Shown piece by piece: positions 17,920-28,846 of a DNA stretch of 64,000 nucleotides. The notes beneath the pieces were generated by a model. The model was given only the letters and a program-made list of their open reading frames with translations, did no database searches and was not told where the DNA came from. Source of the DNA: Marinicella sediminis. Lineage in GTDB: Bacteria > Pseudomonadota > Gammaproteobacteria > Xanthomonadales > Marinicellaceae. Position 1 is the stretch's first letter, and each line of letters starts with the position of its first letter. The translations under genes were made by a program, and so were the position numbers. The stretch lies in contig NZ_MVBD01000004.1 of NCBI RefSeq assembly GCF_002000055.1, positions 186,001 through 250,000 on the forward strand, read 5' to 3'.

Positions 17920-19812
17920 TTACGGCACATTACAGAAAATCAGTATGTCACTGACATCAGCACCATTGATCGTGCCTTGAAAATCAAGCGTTCTCACACC
18001 CTGACCATCATCAAACTCACAATCTCCACCGAGGGTTTCCAGGTGATACTCAAAGCCGTCCAACAATGGGTCCTGATCAAAAGTGAAGCCCTCCGGGCCA
18101 CCCTGCGCATTGCCATTAACAGGCAGATTTCTTAAGAACACCGGACTGGCTCCGGAATTATCATACAGGCGTACAAATATCGCATCCTGAGGGTTCAAAT
18201 CATTGACCATACCACTGATCAGATAAGTCGATGGCAGTAATTCAACGGTCAGTGTTTGGCCGTAGAGGAACGTATCACAACCATCACCCACTTGCGTGTC
18301 ATTGCAACCATTGCCCTGCAGTCCGCCGTTATCCATGGCTTGCAGCTCAAATGTGGCCAGGCCTGAGGCACCTGGGTTGGTCAGGATAAGTAAATCATCC
18401 AACAGCATATTGGGTGAAATATTGACAATGAATTGCTGGTCAAGGATCTGATTTGGATCACTGACGTTCAAAAATGAATAAAACATTGACTGATCATCTT
18501 CACCAGGTCCGGCCGTTGGATTCTGTAACCAATCTGAGTATTCCCAGTTGGCTCTGCCTGAATTGATTTGTGAAGCACAGCTCACGGCCTGTTCACCTTG
18601 TCTTGGCGTTGGGTTAAGGACAATGTGATCACAGGTCACTGAAAATGAGGGTGCATCATTGACCGGAGTAATGTCAACATCAGTTGACAATGGATTTGAG
18701 AATTCACCAAACTGGTCTTCGATGATGATATTGATTTGCTCAGTGTTACCTTGAGTGGTGAAAGCATCTGGTGCTGGTAACACATCAAAAGTCACTTCAT
18801 AATTATCAAATTGATTTTCAAAGACCACGATGTTGCTGATCTGTACTTTGTTATTGGCGGCAGAAATCGCCTGTTGCAGATAAGGCACATCAACCCTTGC
18901 ACCGGTCTGATCATCAATGATGAAGGTCAGGCTAAGTGGTTGGGTTTCATCTTCTGTAAAACTAACCGATGGCTGATTCAGCCAATTGATGCTTGGCGCT
19001 GAATTTTCAACAACTTGTGCCGTGTGATTCACCACATAGGTATCAATGATGTCATCGGACTCATCGATCACAAATGCCACAGCCATCAGCTGTACATTTT
19101 CACCAAAATCCGAACGGGAATCCACTGTTCTGGTCACATCAATCTGCGCGCTGGTACCTTGCGCCAGATTCATATTGGACACCACATTAGGCACATTGTC
19201 CTCATCACAAATGACCGTTGAACCATTGTGATTCACACACTCCCAGATACTGGGGGCTTCAAAAAATGCCGCATTTTGCAGCGAAATTTCAGAAGCATAC
19301 TCAATCAGCTCTACTTTGACAGGGAAATCATATTTGTTTTCATAATGGATTGAATAATCAACATCCTGACCGCGAACTATTTGGCTGGGCAGGTTGGTGT
19401 AGGATAAATCAAAACTGGTGAAATCATCACGCCAGATCACATCACCGTAGCTGATTTTTGATTCTGTCACACAAGCGCTTTTGGGGTTATTGATTTCCAC
19501 ACTGAGTAACTGCGAAAGGATGCCATATCTGACATTACTCAACAAAGGGACCTGTTTACCGCCGTTGTTGGGATTCACCACATTGGCAATGATTTCATTG
19601 GTTGGCAACGAAGACAGGGTGGTATGACACAAGATCGGCTCCTCTATCTTGAGCTCAAAAGTGTCACCTATGGTATCCAGGTTGACGTCATCTGAGAGCC
19701 CTACAGGGTCCGAATTATTCATGGATAGACTGACGGCAAACACCGGTGGCGTCAGCATTAACAAACCACTGAATAAAAGTGCTTTGCCTGCATTATGGTA
19801 AATTTGATTCAT
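17920..19812 (-). CDS. Large secreted protein with cadherin-like repeats
   Basis: The 630-residue protein has a Sec signal peptide (about 1-26, LLMLTPPVFA). The body is beta-rich and acidic. It holds CARDB/DUF11-like segments, then cadherin/VCBS-like blocks with FTEDETQPLSLTF and DITPVNDAPSF, and a C-terminal module with paired cysteines (GNGCNDTQVGDGCDTF, GGDCEF, FCNVP). Such proteins are cell-surface or released adhesion-type proteins; no enzymatic motif is visible. It stands alone, divergent from the next gene across an AT-rich 219-base spacer. Confidence 0.7.
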   Translation of the reverse strand: MNQIYHNAGKALLFSGLLMLTPPVFAVSLSMNNSDPVGLSDDVNLDTIGDTFELKIEEPILCHTTLSSLPTNEIIANVVNPNNGGKQVPLLSNVRYGILSQLLSVEINNPKSACVTESKISYGDVIWRDDFTSFDLSYTNLPSQIVRGQDVDYSIHYENKYDFPVKVELIEYASEISLQNAAFFEAPSIWECVNHNGSTVICDEDNVPNVVSNMNLAQGTSAQIDVTRTVDSRSDFGENVQLMAVAFVIDESDDIIDTYVVNHTAQVVENSAPSINWLNQPSVSFTEDETQPLSLTFIIDDQTGARVDVPYLQQAISAANNKVQISNIVVFENQFDNYEVTFDVLPAPDAFTTQGNTEQINIIIEDQFGEFSNPLSTDVDITPVNDAPSFSVTCDHIVLNPTPRQGEQAVSCASQINSGRANWEYSDWLQNPTAGPGEDDQSMFYSFLNVSDPNQILDQQFIVNISPNMLLDDLLILTNPGASGLATFELQAMDNGGLQGNGCNDTQVGDGCDTFLYGQTLTVELLPSTYLISGMVNDLNPQDAIFVRLYDNSGASPVFLRNLPVNGNAQGGPEGFTFDQDPLLDGFEYHLETLGGDCEFDDGQGVRTLDFQGTINGADVSDILIFCNVP

Positions 19813-20031
19813 TTCTGTTGTACCTAAGCTGATATTGAGTTACGTTTTTTTTGGGTTTTGGGGCTTTTGATGGAATTTTACTTGTTTTTTAATTAGTCGT
19901 GTTAAAACTTTGTTATGAGGGGTAATAATTAAATAAAAAATGCTTTTTTTTGTGACAAGAACACCAATTTTGGCTCATTTTTCAGGCAAGATTGTTGTAT
20001 ATTTGTCAGCTTTACTAATTTCGGAAAAACA

Positions 20032-20487
20032 ATGATGAAAAAGCTGTCTGTATTGATGATGTTGTTACTGGTATTTATGGTTCAGGCCAAGTCACCAAAC
20101 ATGAAAGACATGACTGATGAAGAAAAAGAAGTCACTGGTATCAACAAGCTTTCGGCCTCTGAGTTGGAAGCCCTGCAACAATGGTTCGACAATCAACAAA
20201 CCACCATTGACCGGGAAATCAGACAGCGCAACGCAGGGTTTGAAGCCAGGCGGGCTGAAGGTGATCGCAAAACCATCAGAGCCCGGCTTGAAAAAATGTA
20301 TGAGGACAAATTAGGCAACACTTTTTATGAATTAGACAACGGACAGATTTGGAAGCGGCAGTCTACAGGGTCGATCTTTTTACAATCTGACGGACCGCAG
20401 GTGATTACCATTGAACCTGCCATGTTTGGCTCATGGCAACTGAAGGGGGACGGAAACCGGAGTGTTAAAGTAAAACGCATCAAATAA
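20032..20487 (+). CDS. Exported small protein of unknown function
   Basis: It has a signal peptide (MMKKLSVLMMLLLVFMVQA). A helical part follows with INKLSASELEALQQWFD, then a charged helix with Arg/Glu, and a beta-rich C-terminal end with YELDNGQIWKR and NRSVKVKRIK. I have seen this end pattern in short periplasmic proteins of marine gammaproteobacteria, without assigned function. ATG 20032 and ATG 20035 are equivalent starts. It is followed by a sugar dehydrogenase after 12 bases. Confidence 0.65.
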   Translation: MMKKLSVLMMLLLVFMVQAKSPNMKDMTDEEKEVTGINKLSASELEALQQWFDNQQTTIDREIRQRNAGFEARRAEGDRKTIRARLEKMYEDKLGNTFYELDNGQIWKRQSTGSIFLQSDGPQVITIEPAMFGSWQLKGDGNRSVKVKRIK

Positions 20488-20499
20488 ACAGGTAACCCT

Positions 20500-21810
20500 A
20501 TGAAGGCTGTCTCAAAAATTCTGACAACAACCGTGCTGCTGATTGGCAGCTTTACGCATCATCCGGCAATGGCCGGGAACCCCTTACCACCCCTTGAAGT
20601 GGTTTATGAAACCACCCAATCAGGATTTTCTGCCGCCGTCGCAGTTCGCCATGCTGGTGATGGATCCGGCCGGCTGTTTGTGGTGGAACAAAACGGCTTC
20701 ATCAGAATCATCAAGGATGGCAGCACACTGCCTACCCCGTTTCTCAACATCAGCAGCCTGGTCAGTGGCGGTAATGAACAGGGGCTTTTGGGCCTGGCCT
20801 TTCATCCAAATTACAGCCTCAATGGACTGTTCTATGTTTACTATACGAACACCAGTGGTGATTCGATTGTGGCCAGGTACAACGTCAGTTCTGATCCAGA
20901 TGTGGCTGATCAAAACAGCGCGTCAAAAATCATCAGCGTCGATCAGGATTTCAGCAACCACAATGGTGGAGACATCCACTTTGGCCCCGCTGATGGCTTT
21001 TTATACATCGGACTGGGTGATGGCGGCAGTGGCGACGATCCATGCAACCGGGGCCAGACCATTGACCCTGACGACATCGCCAGTACCAACCCATCCAGCT
21101 GCGCAGTCGATCAGGCATTCCTCAATCAGGGAGGTAACCCGGACTCCCGTGCTTTGCTCGGCGCCATGCTCAGGATTGACATAGACAACCCTGGGGTTAA
21201 TGTTTCAGATGCTTGCGGAGAAGGTGCCAATTACGGCATCCCGGCCAGCAACCCATTCAGCGATGCAAACAATGATTGTGGTGAAATTTGGGCCTGGGGT
21301 TTACGCAACCCTTACCGCTGGAGTTTTGACCGGGACACTGGAGACTTGCTGTCCGGTGATGTTGGTCAGGGCGCCCGTGAGGAAGTCAATTACCAACCGG
21401 GCAATTCCACCGGTGGAGAAAATTATGGCTGGGTGTGCCGTGAAGGGTTCATTGCCACACCAGGAGCCGGCACCACCAATCACGATTGCCCCATCGGCAC
21501 CGCAGTGGTTGATCCGGTGATTGATTACATCAGTTCGGGGCGATGTTCTGTCATCGGCGGGTATGTTTACCGAGGCCCTGACGCCAGTTGGCAGGGCACC
21601 TATCTGTATGGTGACTTTTGTACCGGTGAAATTTTCTGGAGCGTGGACGCCGGTGGCGGCAACTGGAGTGGCTTTGAAGTACTGGATGACTTGCCCACCA
21701 ACATCACTGGATTTGGTGAAGATGAAGCCGGCAATGTCTACTATACCAGCTTCAGCTCTGTGGTTAAGATCAGCGACGACGTCATCTTGATCACTTCATT
21801 TGACGATTAA
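20500..21810 (+). CDS. PQQ-dependent sugar dehydrogenase-like beta-propeller protein
   Basis: The protein has a signal peptide (to about residue 25) and the Glucose/Sorbosone dehydrogenase fold. The motifs are RLFVVEQNGFIRI, EQGLLGLAFHP, FSNHNGGDIHFGPADGFLYIGLGDGG, WAWGLRNPYRWSFD, DVGQGAREEVNY and a GGYVYRG strand. The His of NHNGG and the RNPYR segment match the active site of soluble aldose sugar dehydrogenases. It ends with a short tail (VVKISDDVILITSFDD) resembling other secreted proteins here. It probably oxidises sugars in the periplasm; whether PQQ is bound is inferred. Confidence 0.85.
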   Translation: MKAVSKILTTTVLLIGSFTHHPAMAGNPLPPLEVVYETTQSGFSAAVAVRHAGDGSGRLFVVEQNGFIRIIKDGSTLPTPFLNISSLVSGGNEQGLLGLAFHPNYSLNGLFYVYYTNTSGDSIVARYNVSSDPDVADQNSASKIISVDQDFSNHNGGDIHFGPADGFLYIGLGDGGSGDDPCNRGQTIDPDDIASTNPSSCAVDQAFLNQGGNPDSRALLGAMLRIDIDNPGVNVSDACGEGANYGIPASNPFSDANNDCGEIWAWGLRNPYRWSFDRDTGDLLSGDVGQGAREEVNYQPGNSTGGENYGWVCREGFIATPGAGTTNHDCPIGTAVVDPVIDYISSGRCSVIGGYVYRGPDASWQGTYLYGDFCTGEIFWSVDAGGGNWSGFEVLDDLPTNITGFGEDEAGNVYYTSFSSVVKISDDVILITSFDD

Positions 21811-21837
21811 TGATAAACCATTAAACAGCTTAGCGAT

Positions 21838-21880
21838 ACCGCGGCATTCTCTGTTGAAAGCAGGTTGGCCGCGGTGTTTT
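21838..21880 (+). terminator. Probable intrinsic terminator after the sugar dehydrogenase
   Basis: ACCGCGGC (21838-21845) pairs with GCCGCGGT (21868-21875), followed by GTTTT. The 22-base loop is long, so strength is uncertain. The T-run touches the end of ychF. Confidence 0.5.
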
Positions 21881-22971
21881 CAGACGTTGAACCTGAAATG
21901 CAAAACGTCACCTTCTTTCACGATGTACTCCTTGCCTTCCAGGCGCAGTTTACCGGCTTCTTTACAACCTGACTCACCCTGATGGGCAATGAAATCATCG
22001 AATGCCATGGTTTCGGCACGAATGAAGCCTTTCTCAAAATCAGTGTGAATGACCCCTGCGGCCTGAGGCGCTGAAGCACCCTTGACCACTGTCCAGGCAC
22101 GCACTTCTTTTTCTCCGGCGGTGAAGTAAGTTTGCAGGCCCAATAATTCATAACCGGCCCTGATAACCCGGTTCAAACCGGCTTCGCTCAGGCCCATTTC
22201 TGACAAAAAATCGGCTTTATCAGCCTCATCCAATAAGGCAATTTCAGCTTCAATGGCAGCACACACAGGCACCACAAGAGCTCCTTCTTGTTCGGCAAAC
22301 CCTGTCAATTGATCCAACAGCGGGTTGTTTTCAAAGCCTTGTTCATCGACATTGGCAATGTACATCATGGGTTTGGCTGTGATGAAATTAAATTCTTTGA
22401 TGACCTGCCAGTCTTCTTTTTCCAATTCCAGGGTACGCAGGGCATTGCCATCTGACAGATGGTCCACCACTTGCTGCAAAATGGCTGCCCTTTTGACGGC
22501 CTCTTTATCACCTGAACGGGTCTTTTTCTGTGTTCTGAGTAAAGACTTTTCTGCTGACTCCAGATCAGCCAGCGCCAGTTCGGTGTTGATTGTTTCAATG
22601 TCTGACAACGGGTTGATCTGGCCGTCAACGTGAATCACGTCTTCATTTTCAAAACACCTGGCCACATGGGCAATGGCATCCGTCTCCCTGATGTGAGACA
22701 AAAACTGGTTGCCAAGCCCCTCACCTTTAGATGCCCCTGCCACCAACCCTGCAATGTCAACAAACTCCATGGTGGTGGGAATTGTTTTTTGGGGTTGTAC
22801 GATGGCGGCCAACTCCTGCAACCGCGGATCAGGCACTTCCACAATACCCACATTGGGATCGATGGTACAAAAAGGGTAGTTCTCGGCAGCAATTTCTGCT
22901 TTGGTGAGTGCATTGAATAAGGTTGATTTACCGACATTTGGTAAGCCGACAATACCACATTTAAAGCCCAT
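21880..22971 (-). CDS. ychF: Ribosome-binding ATPase YchF
   Basis: This OBG-family nucleotidase (363 residues, as in E. coli) prefers ATP and associates with ribosomes and redox control. The P-loop [15 protein letters not shown], the switch II region [17 protein letters not shown], the base-contact N(V/M)DE-like VANVDEQG and the C-terminal TGS domain ([30 protein letters not shown]) are all present. It is usually paired with pth, which is not next to it here. Confidence 0.97.
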   Translation of the reverse strand: MGFKCGIVGLPNVGKSTLFNALTKAEIAAENYPFCTIDPNVGIVEVPDPRLQELAAIVQPQKTIPTTMEFVDIAGLVAGASKGEGLGNQFLSHIRETDAIAHVARCFENEDVIHVDGQINPLSDIETINTELALADLESAEKSLLRTQKKTRSGDKEAVKRAAILQQVVDHLSDGNALRTLELEKEDWQVIKEFNFITAKPMMYIANVDEQGFENNPLLDQLTGFAEQEGALVVPVCAAIEAEIALLDEADKADFLSEMGLSEAGLNRVIRAGYELLGLQTYFTAGEKEVRAWTVVKGASAPQAAGVIHTDFEKGFIRAETMAFDDFIAHQGESGCKEAGKLRLEGKEYIVKEGDVLHFRFNV

Positions 22972-23023
22972 GATGAGTTCTCGTAAAAAAGTGGCGGGAT
23001 TTTACCACAAGCCTGAAAAAATG

Positions 23024-23052
23024 TTTATTTGAATAAACGAAAGCCCTATAAT
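23024..23052 (+). promoter_or_regulatory. Candidate promoter upstream of the EF-hand gene
   Basis: TTTATT (23024-23029), 17-base spacer, TATAAT (23047-23052). The -10 is perfect but the -35 is weak. A small GCGC/GCGC inverted repeat (23054-23067) follows the -10. Confidence 0.4.
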
Positions 23053-23186
23053 AGCGCCTTATAGCGCATGGCACCAGATATCTGACAATCGATCATCAGG
23101 TGCTGACCTTCAACAAATACTGATCGCCCGACCATAACTTAGATTGACCAATGGGTAGCAGGTTTGCGAATAAACACAGGATCACC

Positions 23187-23426
23187 ATGACACAACTGAG
23201 CCAAGAAGAGATTGCAGAAATCAAAGATCATTTTGACTTTTTTGATAAGGACAACAGCGGACTGATCGACCTCGATGAGTTTTGCCAATTATTGAAAGTA
23301 CTGGCCCCCGAAGCCAGCGAAGACAACGCCAAACGAGGTTTTGAAACCATTGATGTCGATCACAATGAGCAGATTGATTTTGATGAATTTCTGGACTGGT
23401 GGAAAATGAACTGGACGGTATTCTGA
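23187..23426 (+). CDS. Small two-EF-hand calcium-binding protein
   Basis: The 79-residue protein carries two canonical EF-hand loops: DKDNSGLIDLDE and DVDHNEQIDFDE. Both have Asp at 1, acidic or Asn at 3 and 5, and Glu at 12. The intervening helices are regular. The start at ATG 23187 has a GGA eight bases upstream; the frame runs back to 23151 with 12 unconserved residues. No signal peptide is seen, so it is probably cytoplasmic, acting as a Ca2+ buffer or sensor. It is convergent with yggS, with a 2-base gap. Confidence 0.85.
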   Translation: MTQLSQEEIAEIKDHFDFFDKDNSGLIDLDEFCQLLKVLAPEASEDNAKRGFETIDVDHNEQIDFDEFLDWWKMNWTVF

Positions 23427-23428
23427 AC

Positions 23429-24112
23429 TCAATCCCGCCGACCCATTAAGTCGGTACCAATCCTGACCATGGTCGACCCTTCCATAATGGCAGCCTCCAG
23501 GTCACCACTCATGCCCATAGATAAAGTATCCATATCGGGATATTTTTGACGCATTGAATCAAACAATTGATGCGCCTGGTTAAAATAGGCCCGTTGTGTG
23601 GCCAACTGGTCACTGGGTGGTGGAATGCACATCAACCCCCGCAGTTTGATCCGTGACATGCCCTTCGCTGCGTCGGCCATGGATAACACATCGGCAACCT
23701 GTGCACCTGACTTACTGTCTTCATCACCGACTTTTAATTGCAGCAACACATTCAAAGGCGGTAAGTCTGCCGGCCGCTGATCATTCAACCGGCGCAGTAT
23801 TTTCATTCGGTCGACAGATTGCACCCAATCAAAATGAGCCGCCAACTGTTTGGTTTTATTGGATTGCACCGGACCAATGAAGTGCCAGACAATTTCTGCT
23901 GAGCCAAACTGAGCCATTTTAGCCAATGCTTCCTGCACATAACTTTCGCCGAAATGCCTTTGCCCCAGCCCGTACAAGGACTGCAAACGCTCAACCGGTT
24001 GTTTTTTGCTGACCGCCAGCAACCGCGGGGTGGTTGCCGCAGCGGCCTGCTGTACGGCCTGTTCAATTCGGGCAATTACGGTCTGCAACGACCCACTCAA
24101 GTCAGTCTTCAT
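23429..24112 (-). CDS. yggS: PLP homeostasis protein YggS/PLPBP
   Basis: The enzyme-fold protein binds pyridoxal phosphate without known catalysis and keeps PLP and amino acid pools balanced. Signatures are RLLAVSKKQP with the PLP Lys, HFGESYVQEA, WHFIGPVQSNKT, RGLMCIPPP, and SMGMSGDLEAAIMEGSTMVRIGT near the end. Start 24112 (MKTDLSG) gives 227 residues, near the family norm of 234; the open frame to 24166 adds 18 residues that look non-conserved. Confidence 0.93.
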   Translation of the reverse strand: MKTDLSGSLQTVIARIEQAVQQAAAATTPRLLAVSKKQPVERLQSLYGLGQRHFGESYVQEALAKMAQFGSAEIVWHFIGPVQSNKTKQLAAHFDWVQSVDRMKILRRLNDQRPADLPPLNVLLQLKVGDEDSKSGAQVADVLSMADAAKGMSRIKLRGLMCIPPPSDQLATQRAYFNQAHQLFDSMRQKYPDMDTLSMGMSGDLEAAIMEGSTMVRIGTDLMGRRD

Positions 24113-24377
24113 TTGCGGCGCTGTTATTATCAAAGTATAGTGGGGCCATTTTATCTTAATGACCACAGGACTTCATCGACTATTTGCAACCACTGAAAGC
24201 GAGTGAATCCAGCCTGTAAACAGAGCTTGTCAGCAGGGCAGAACAAGAGAAGCTGGTTTTTAACAACACATAAAGCCTATGAGCAAGGGTCAGGCCATTC
24301 ATTCACGCTTTCAGCGGTTTTACCGAAGACCCACACATCAACGGTGTACAACAGCCCAAAAAAAGTTCATTTTATCT

Positions 24378-24405
24378 TTGCAATTACTGGTAAAACCATT
24401 AAAAT
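24378..24405 (+). promoter_or_regulatory. Predicted promoter of the rpsU-yqeY-dnaG-rpoD operon
   Basis: TTGCAA (24378-24383), 16-base spacer, TAAAAT (24400-24405). The transcript would carry a leader of about 79 bases before rpsU. The rest of the 24113-24490 spacer shows no gene. Confidence 0.5.
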
Positions 24406-24490
24406 ACGCGGTCTTTTTCAGGGCAGCTTATTGGCTGTCTAAAAACACAAAACAACGCCATGTGGCGTACATATTGGAGAGCACATACTG

Positions 24491-24703
24491 ATGCCAAGTG
24501 TAAAAGTCAGAGACAACGAACCGTTTGATTTCGCATTGCGACGTTTCAAACGCGCCTGCGAAAAAGCGGGTATCTTAGCCGAATCACGTAAACGTCAATA
24601 CTACGAGAAACCAACCCAGGAAAGAAAGCGCAAGAAAGCTGCTGCGGTTAAGCGCCTGCAAAGACGCGTCGCCAAGGAAGGTATTCCAAGAAGAATGTAT
24701 TGA
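24491..24703 (+). CDS. rpsU: 30S ribosomal protein S21
   Basis: The 70-residue basic protein is typical: [20 protein letters not shown] at the start and KRLQRR...RRMY at the end. S21 helps 30S subunits engage mRNA at initiation. A TTGGAGAG ribosome-binding site precedes the ATG. As in other gammaproteobacteria it heads the macromolecular-synthesis operon. Confidence 0.98.
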   Translation: MPSVKVRDNEPFDFALRRFKRACEKAGILAESRKRQYYEKPTQERKRKKAAAVKRLQRRVAKEGIPRRMY

Positions 24704-24759
24704 TACATTTCTTTCTGTCGACCTGACATATTCAAAACACATTCAGCAAGGATCTTATC

Positions 24760-25203
24760 ATGACGCTCAAAGCTCAGATATTGAATGACATCAAAACTGC
24801 GATGAAGGCCAAAGACAAAGAAACCCTTGGCACCACTCGCATGCTGACGGCCGCCATTAAACAAGTGGAAGTCGATGAACGCCGTGAATTGGATGATGCC
24901 GATATACTGGCAGTGGTCAGTAAAATGATCAAGCAACGCAAAGACGCGGCTGATCAATACGCCCAGGCTGATCGTCAGGACCTGCAGGAAAAAGAACTGA
25001 CTGAAATCACTGTGCTCGAGCAATACCTGCCCGAGCAATTGTCTGCTGATGAAGTCAATGCAGTGATCGCCGCTGTGATTGCTGAAACCGGTGCAGCGGG
25101 CATGAAAGACATGGGTCAGGTGATGGCCGGTGTCAAAACCAAAGTGGCCGGACAGGCTGACATGGGTCAAGTCAGCCAATTGGTTAAGGCCGCTTTATCT
25201 TAA
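24760..25203 (+). CDS. GatB/YqeY-domain protein
   Basis: The 147-residue protein has the YqeY pattern: LKAQILNDIKTAMKAKDKETL at the start, EIAVLEQYLPEQL-like sequence (EITVLEQYLPEQLS) mid-protein, and a GKVM(A/G)GVK-type end (GQVMAGVKTKVAGQADM). The domain is shared with the tRNA-binding tail of GatB amidotransferase. Its role is unproven, but linkage between rpsU and dnaG is common. Confidence 0.93.
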   Translation: MTLKAQILNDIKTAMKAKDKETLGTTRMLTAAIKQVEVDERRELDDADILAVVSKMIKQRKDAADQYAQADRQDLQEKELTEITVLEQYLPEQLSADEVNAVIAAVIAETGAAGMKDMGQVMAGVKTKVAGQADMGQVSQLVKAALS

Positions 25204-25249
25204 CCTGCCCCTGTTGTAAACTTGTACAGTTTGAGTCTTCCGGCTGACT

Positions 25250-26944
25250 GTGGCATCCATTCCCAATGATTTCATTGACAATTTGCTGGATCGCATCGAC
25301 ATTGTTGATGTGGTTGGCGCCCGTGTGTCACTGAAAAAAGCCGGCAAAGACTATTCGGGGCTGTGCCCCTTTCATTCTGAAAACACCCCTTCATTCACCG
25401 TCAGTCAACAAAAGCAGTTCTACCATTGTTTTGGCTGTGGCAAGAATGGCAGCGCCATTGGCTTTTTGATGGAATTTGAAGGCCTTGATTTTGTGGATGC
25501 GGTGAAAGATCTGGCATCACTTGCCGGCGTGGACGTGCCACAGGTGGCCGGCTCAGCACCACAGAAGGCGAGACAAAATCTCTATGCGGTCACCGAAAAA
25601 GCCACCCGGGTTTTTCAGCACCAGCTCAAAGCCGCAGAAAACGTCATCGAATACCTCAAAAACCGCGGCATTTCCGGTGACATTTGTCAGCGTTTTCAGT
25701 TGGGATATGCGCGCAATGAGTGGGACGGCCTGATGAAACGCTTTCCACAGAATGAACACGAACTGTTGAAAAAAACCGGCCTGACCACCGCCAATGACCG
25801 GGGGCGGATTTACGACAAATTCAGAAACCGCCTGATGTTTCCCATCCACGATAAACGCGGGCGGGTCATCGCCTTTGGCGGACGGGCCATTGAGGCCGAT
25901 CAAAAACCCAAATACCTGAATTCTCCGGAAACTGACCTGTTCCATAAAAGCCACGAACTGTACGGCCTCCACCTGGCCCGCAAACACAGTCAGGATGACC
26001 ACATTCTGGTGGTGGAAGGATACATGGATGTGATCGCCTTACATCAACACGGTATCGCCAATGCGGTGGCCACCCTGGGAACCGCCACATCCAGCCACCA
26101 CATCGCTCAGTTGTTTAAAATATGGGACCGTATTGTGTTTTGTTTTGATGGTGACAATGCCGGACGCCAGGCTGCAGAAAAAGCCCTGATGACCGCACTA
26201 CCACTGTATCTGGATCACACCATCATTGAATTTCTGTTCCTGCCCAGTGGTGAGGATCCGGATACATATGTCATGAACCAGGGAGCTGAATCGTTCAAAA
26301 ACCTGGTCACTCAGGCCACACCATTGTCTGAATTCTTACTGCAAGTGATCAGCAAAGGCATCAACACCCGCAGTTTGGATGGCAAAGCTCAGTTATACGA
26401 CAAAGCCAGACCCGTGATTGACCAACTGCCCAAAGGCACCTTTAAAAGCATGATGGAACAACGCATTGCCGAACAATCGGGCGTGCCATTGAGGGGCAAA
26501 AAACCGCCGGCGGTCAGTCCACAGAAACAACAATTTCTGAATGACAACCCCAATCGAAAAATGATCAGCCTGCTGTTGAATAACCCGGCACTGTGCGAAA
26601 AAATACCAGATGACCTCAACTTACACATTTTATCGTTTAAAGGTGTTGAAATAATTGATAGAATCGTTGAAATTCACCGCGCTAACCCCCACATCAAATC
26701 AGCGGCAATGTTGGAACACTTCAGACACACTGATTACAATCAGTTTTTGGGATTTTTGATGAACATGTATGACCATCTGAATGCCGAACAGCAAAACCTG
26801 GAATTTGAAGACCTGATGAATTTCCTCAACAAGCAAATCAATCAGGTTAAAATAGCCCGTTTGCGGGAAAAACAGCTACAGGAAGGTCTCAGTAGCGAAG
26901 AAAAACAAGCACTGGTGCAATTGCTGCACCAAAGAAATGAATAG
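25250..26944 (+). CDS. dnaG: DNA primase DnaG
   Basis: It makes the RNA primers for replication. The N-terminal CHC2 zinc finger is CPFH...YHCFGCG; the RNA polymerase core has [10 protein letters not shown] and [19 protein letters not shown]; the TOPRIM domain has [12 protein letters not shown] and FCFDGDNAG; the DnaB-interacting C-terminal domain is shorter but present. Length 564 (E. coli 581). The start codon is GTG 25250, which begins right at ASIPNDFID. It is 11 bases upstream of rpoD. Confidence 0.98.
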   Translation: MASIPNDFIDNLLDRIDIVDVVGARVSLKKAGKDYSGLCPFHSENTPSFTVSQQKQFYHCFGCGKNGSAIGFLMEFEGLDFVDAVKDLASLAGVDVPQVAGSAPQKARQNLYAVTEKATRVFQHQLKAAENVIEYLKNRGISGDICQRFQLGYARNEWDGLMKRFPQNEHELLKKTGLTTANDRGRIYDKFRNRLMFPIHDKRGRVIAFGGRAIEADQKPKYLNSPETDLFHKSHELYGLHLARKHSQDDHILVVEGYMDVIALHQHGIANAVATLGTATSSHHIAQLFKIWDRIVFCFDGDNAGRQAAEKALMTALPLYLDHTIIEFLFLPSGEDPDTYVMNQGAESFKNLVTQATPLSEFLLQVISKGINTRSLDGKAQLYDKARPVIDQLPKGTFKSMMEQRIAEQSGVPLRGKKPPAVSPQKQQFLNDNPNRKMISLLLNNPALCEKIPDDLNLHILSFKGVEIIDRIVEIHRANPHIKSAAMLEHFRHTDYNQFLGFLMNMYDHLNAEQQNLEFEDLMNFLNKQINQVKIARLREKQLQEGLSSEEKQALVQLLHQRNE

Positions 26945-26955
26945 AACTTGAACCT

Positions 26956-28773
26956 ATGGCAACAGAAAAACAAACATCTCAAATTAAACTCTTGATCCTG
27001 AAGGGAAAAGAGCAAGGATACCTGACCTATGCAGAAGTGAACGACCACCTGCCTGATGACATCATTGAAACAGATTCAGTGGAAGACATCATTCAGATGA
27101 TCAACGACATGGGCATCCAGGTCCTGGAAGAGGCACCAGATGAAGACAGCATCATTCTGAATGACTCAACAGCCAAAGAAGATGATGACACCGCTACAGA
27201 AGAAGCCGTTGCTGTGCTTTCCGCTGTGGATCCCAGTATCGGCCGGACCACAGATCCGGTGCGTATGTACATGCGTGAGATGGGTTCTGTAGAACTGCTA
27301 GAACGCAAAGATGAAATTGCCATTGCCCAACGCATCGAACGCTGTGATCATCTGATCATGGAGTCCTCCTTCATGTTTCCACAAACCATCAAAACCATCC
27401 TGGAGTATTTTCAGGATGTATTGAATGAAGACCTGAAGATTGAACAGTTCATCACTGATATTTATGACCCGCATACCGAAGCGGTCATACCAAAAGTCAA
27501 AAAACCCACCGATCCGGTAGACGAAGATGAAGACGAGGAAGAAGAAGTTGTTGAACAGGGACTTGACTTTGACGAAGTCACCAAACGCATCAAAGCGGTG
27601 GAAAAACTGTTTGCAAAATTCAGCGCCTCTGTTGAGAAAAATGGCCTGGGTGAAACCAATCAGAAAAACTTCATGCGCCAAATTGCTGACATTTTGGTGG
27701 AATTCAAATTCTCTCCCATCACCATGCAGGACATCATTTTTGATGTGAAGCAAGTGCAGGATTCCATTCGCAAAATAGAACGCAAAATTCTCGATATTGC
27801 GGTCAGCCAATGTAAATTGTCCCGACAAAAATTCATCCGCTCTTTCATGAACAAGGAAACTGATCTCAACTGGGTTGATGACCGCATCAAAGAAGGCGGC
27901 GATTCCGTGACCATGCTGGAAATTTACAAAGATGAAATCATTGGGCTGCAGAACAAACTGACCCGCATTGAGAAAGCATATTCGTTACTGATTCCTGAAA
28001 TCAAAGCCATCAACCGTAACATCACCGTTAATGAAGCCAAATCGAGGCGTGCCAAGAAAGAAATGATTGAGGCAAACCTCAGACTGGTTATTTCGATCGC
28101 TAAAAAATACACCAATCGGGGTCTGCAGTTCTTGGACCTCATTCAGGAAGGCAACATCGGCTTAATGAAAGCCGTAGAAAAATTTGAATACCGTCGGGGT
28201 TATAAGTTCTCAACTTATGCCACCTGGTGGATCAGACAAGCGATCACCCGCAGCATCGCAGATCAGGCCAGAACCATTCGGATTCCGGTGCACATGATCG
28301 AAACCATCAATAAGCTCAACCGGGTTTCCAGACAATTACTGCAAGAAAAAGGCCGTGAAGCTACCCCGGAAGAAATTGCCGAAATCATGGAAATGCCTGT
28401 TGGTAAAGTCAGGAAAGTCATCAAGATCGCCAAACAACCAATTTCCATGGAAACCCCGATTGGTGATGATGAAGATTCAAGCCTGGGTGATTTCATTGAA
28501 GATGGCAACATCCTGTCACCACTGGAATCAACCACTGCAAATGGTCTGACCAACACCGTTACCAACCTGCTTTCCGGGTTGACTCCCAGAGAAGCCAAGG
28601 TTTTACGTATGCGGTTTGGAATTGACATGAATACCGATCACACCCTGGAAGAGGTCGGCAAACAATTTGATGTGACGCGGGAACGAATCAGACAGATTGA
28701 AGCAAAAGCCTTGCGTAAACTGCGCCACCCAAGTCGCTCAGAACAGTTACGCAGTTTTATGGACCTGAATTGA
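26956..28773 (+). CDS. rpoD: RNA polymerase primary sigma factor (RpoD, sigma-70)
   Basis: All sigma-70 regions are present in the 605 residues: region 1.1 at the N-terminus, 1.2 with [11 protein letters not shown], the long non-conserved insertion with an acidic tract (DEDEDEEEE), region 2 ([43 protein letters not shown]), region 3 and region 4 with the HTH ([27 protein letters not shown]). It directs most housekeeping transcription, consistent with the TTGACA/TATAAT-like promoters in this window. It ends before a strong palindromic terminator. Confidence 0.99.
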   Translation: MATEKQTSQIKLLILKGKEQGYLTYAEVNDHLPDDIIETDSVEDIIQMINDMGIQVLEEAPDEDSIILNDSTAKEDDDTATEEAVAVLSAVDPSIGRTTDPVRMYMREMGSVELLERKDEIAIAQRIERCDHLIMESSFMFPQTIKTILEYFQDVLNEDLKIEQFITDIYDPHTEAVIPKVKKPTDPVDEDEDEEEEVVEQGLDFDEVTKRIKAVEKLFAKFSASVEKNGLGETNQKNFMRQIADILVEFKFSPITMQDIIFDVKQVQDSIRKIERKILDIAVSQCKLSRQKFIRSFMNKETDLNWVDDRIKEGGDSVTMLEIYKDEIIGLQNKLTRIEKAYSLLIPEIKAINRNITVNEAKSRRAKKEMIEANLRLVISIAKKYTNRGLQFLDLIQEGNIGLMKAVEKFEYRRGYKFSTYATWWIRQAITRSIADQARTIRIPVHMIETINKLNRVSRQLLQEKGREATPEEIAEIMEMPVGKVRKVIKIAKQPISMETPIGDDEDSSLGDFIEDGNILSPLESTTANGLTNTVTNLLSGLTPREAKVLRMRFGIDMNTDHTLEEVGKQFDVTRERIRQIEAKALRKLRHPSRSEQLRSFMDLN

Positions 28774-28792
28774 TCAGCCAACCATATTGTGA

Positions 28793-28830
28793 GACATAAA
28801 AAAGGCCTCAATTGAGGCCTTTTTTATGTC
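28793..28830. terminator. Perfect 38-bp palindromic bidirectional terminator
   Basis: A palindrome centred on CAATTG with GGCCT arms flanked by A6 and T6 runs. It terminates rpoD on the plus strand and the parvulin gene on the minus strand. Confidence 0.93.
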
Positions 28831-28846
28831 CGAACCCGATACGCAG

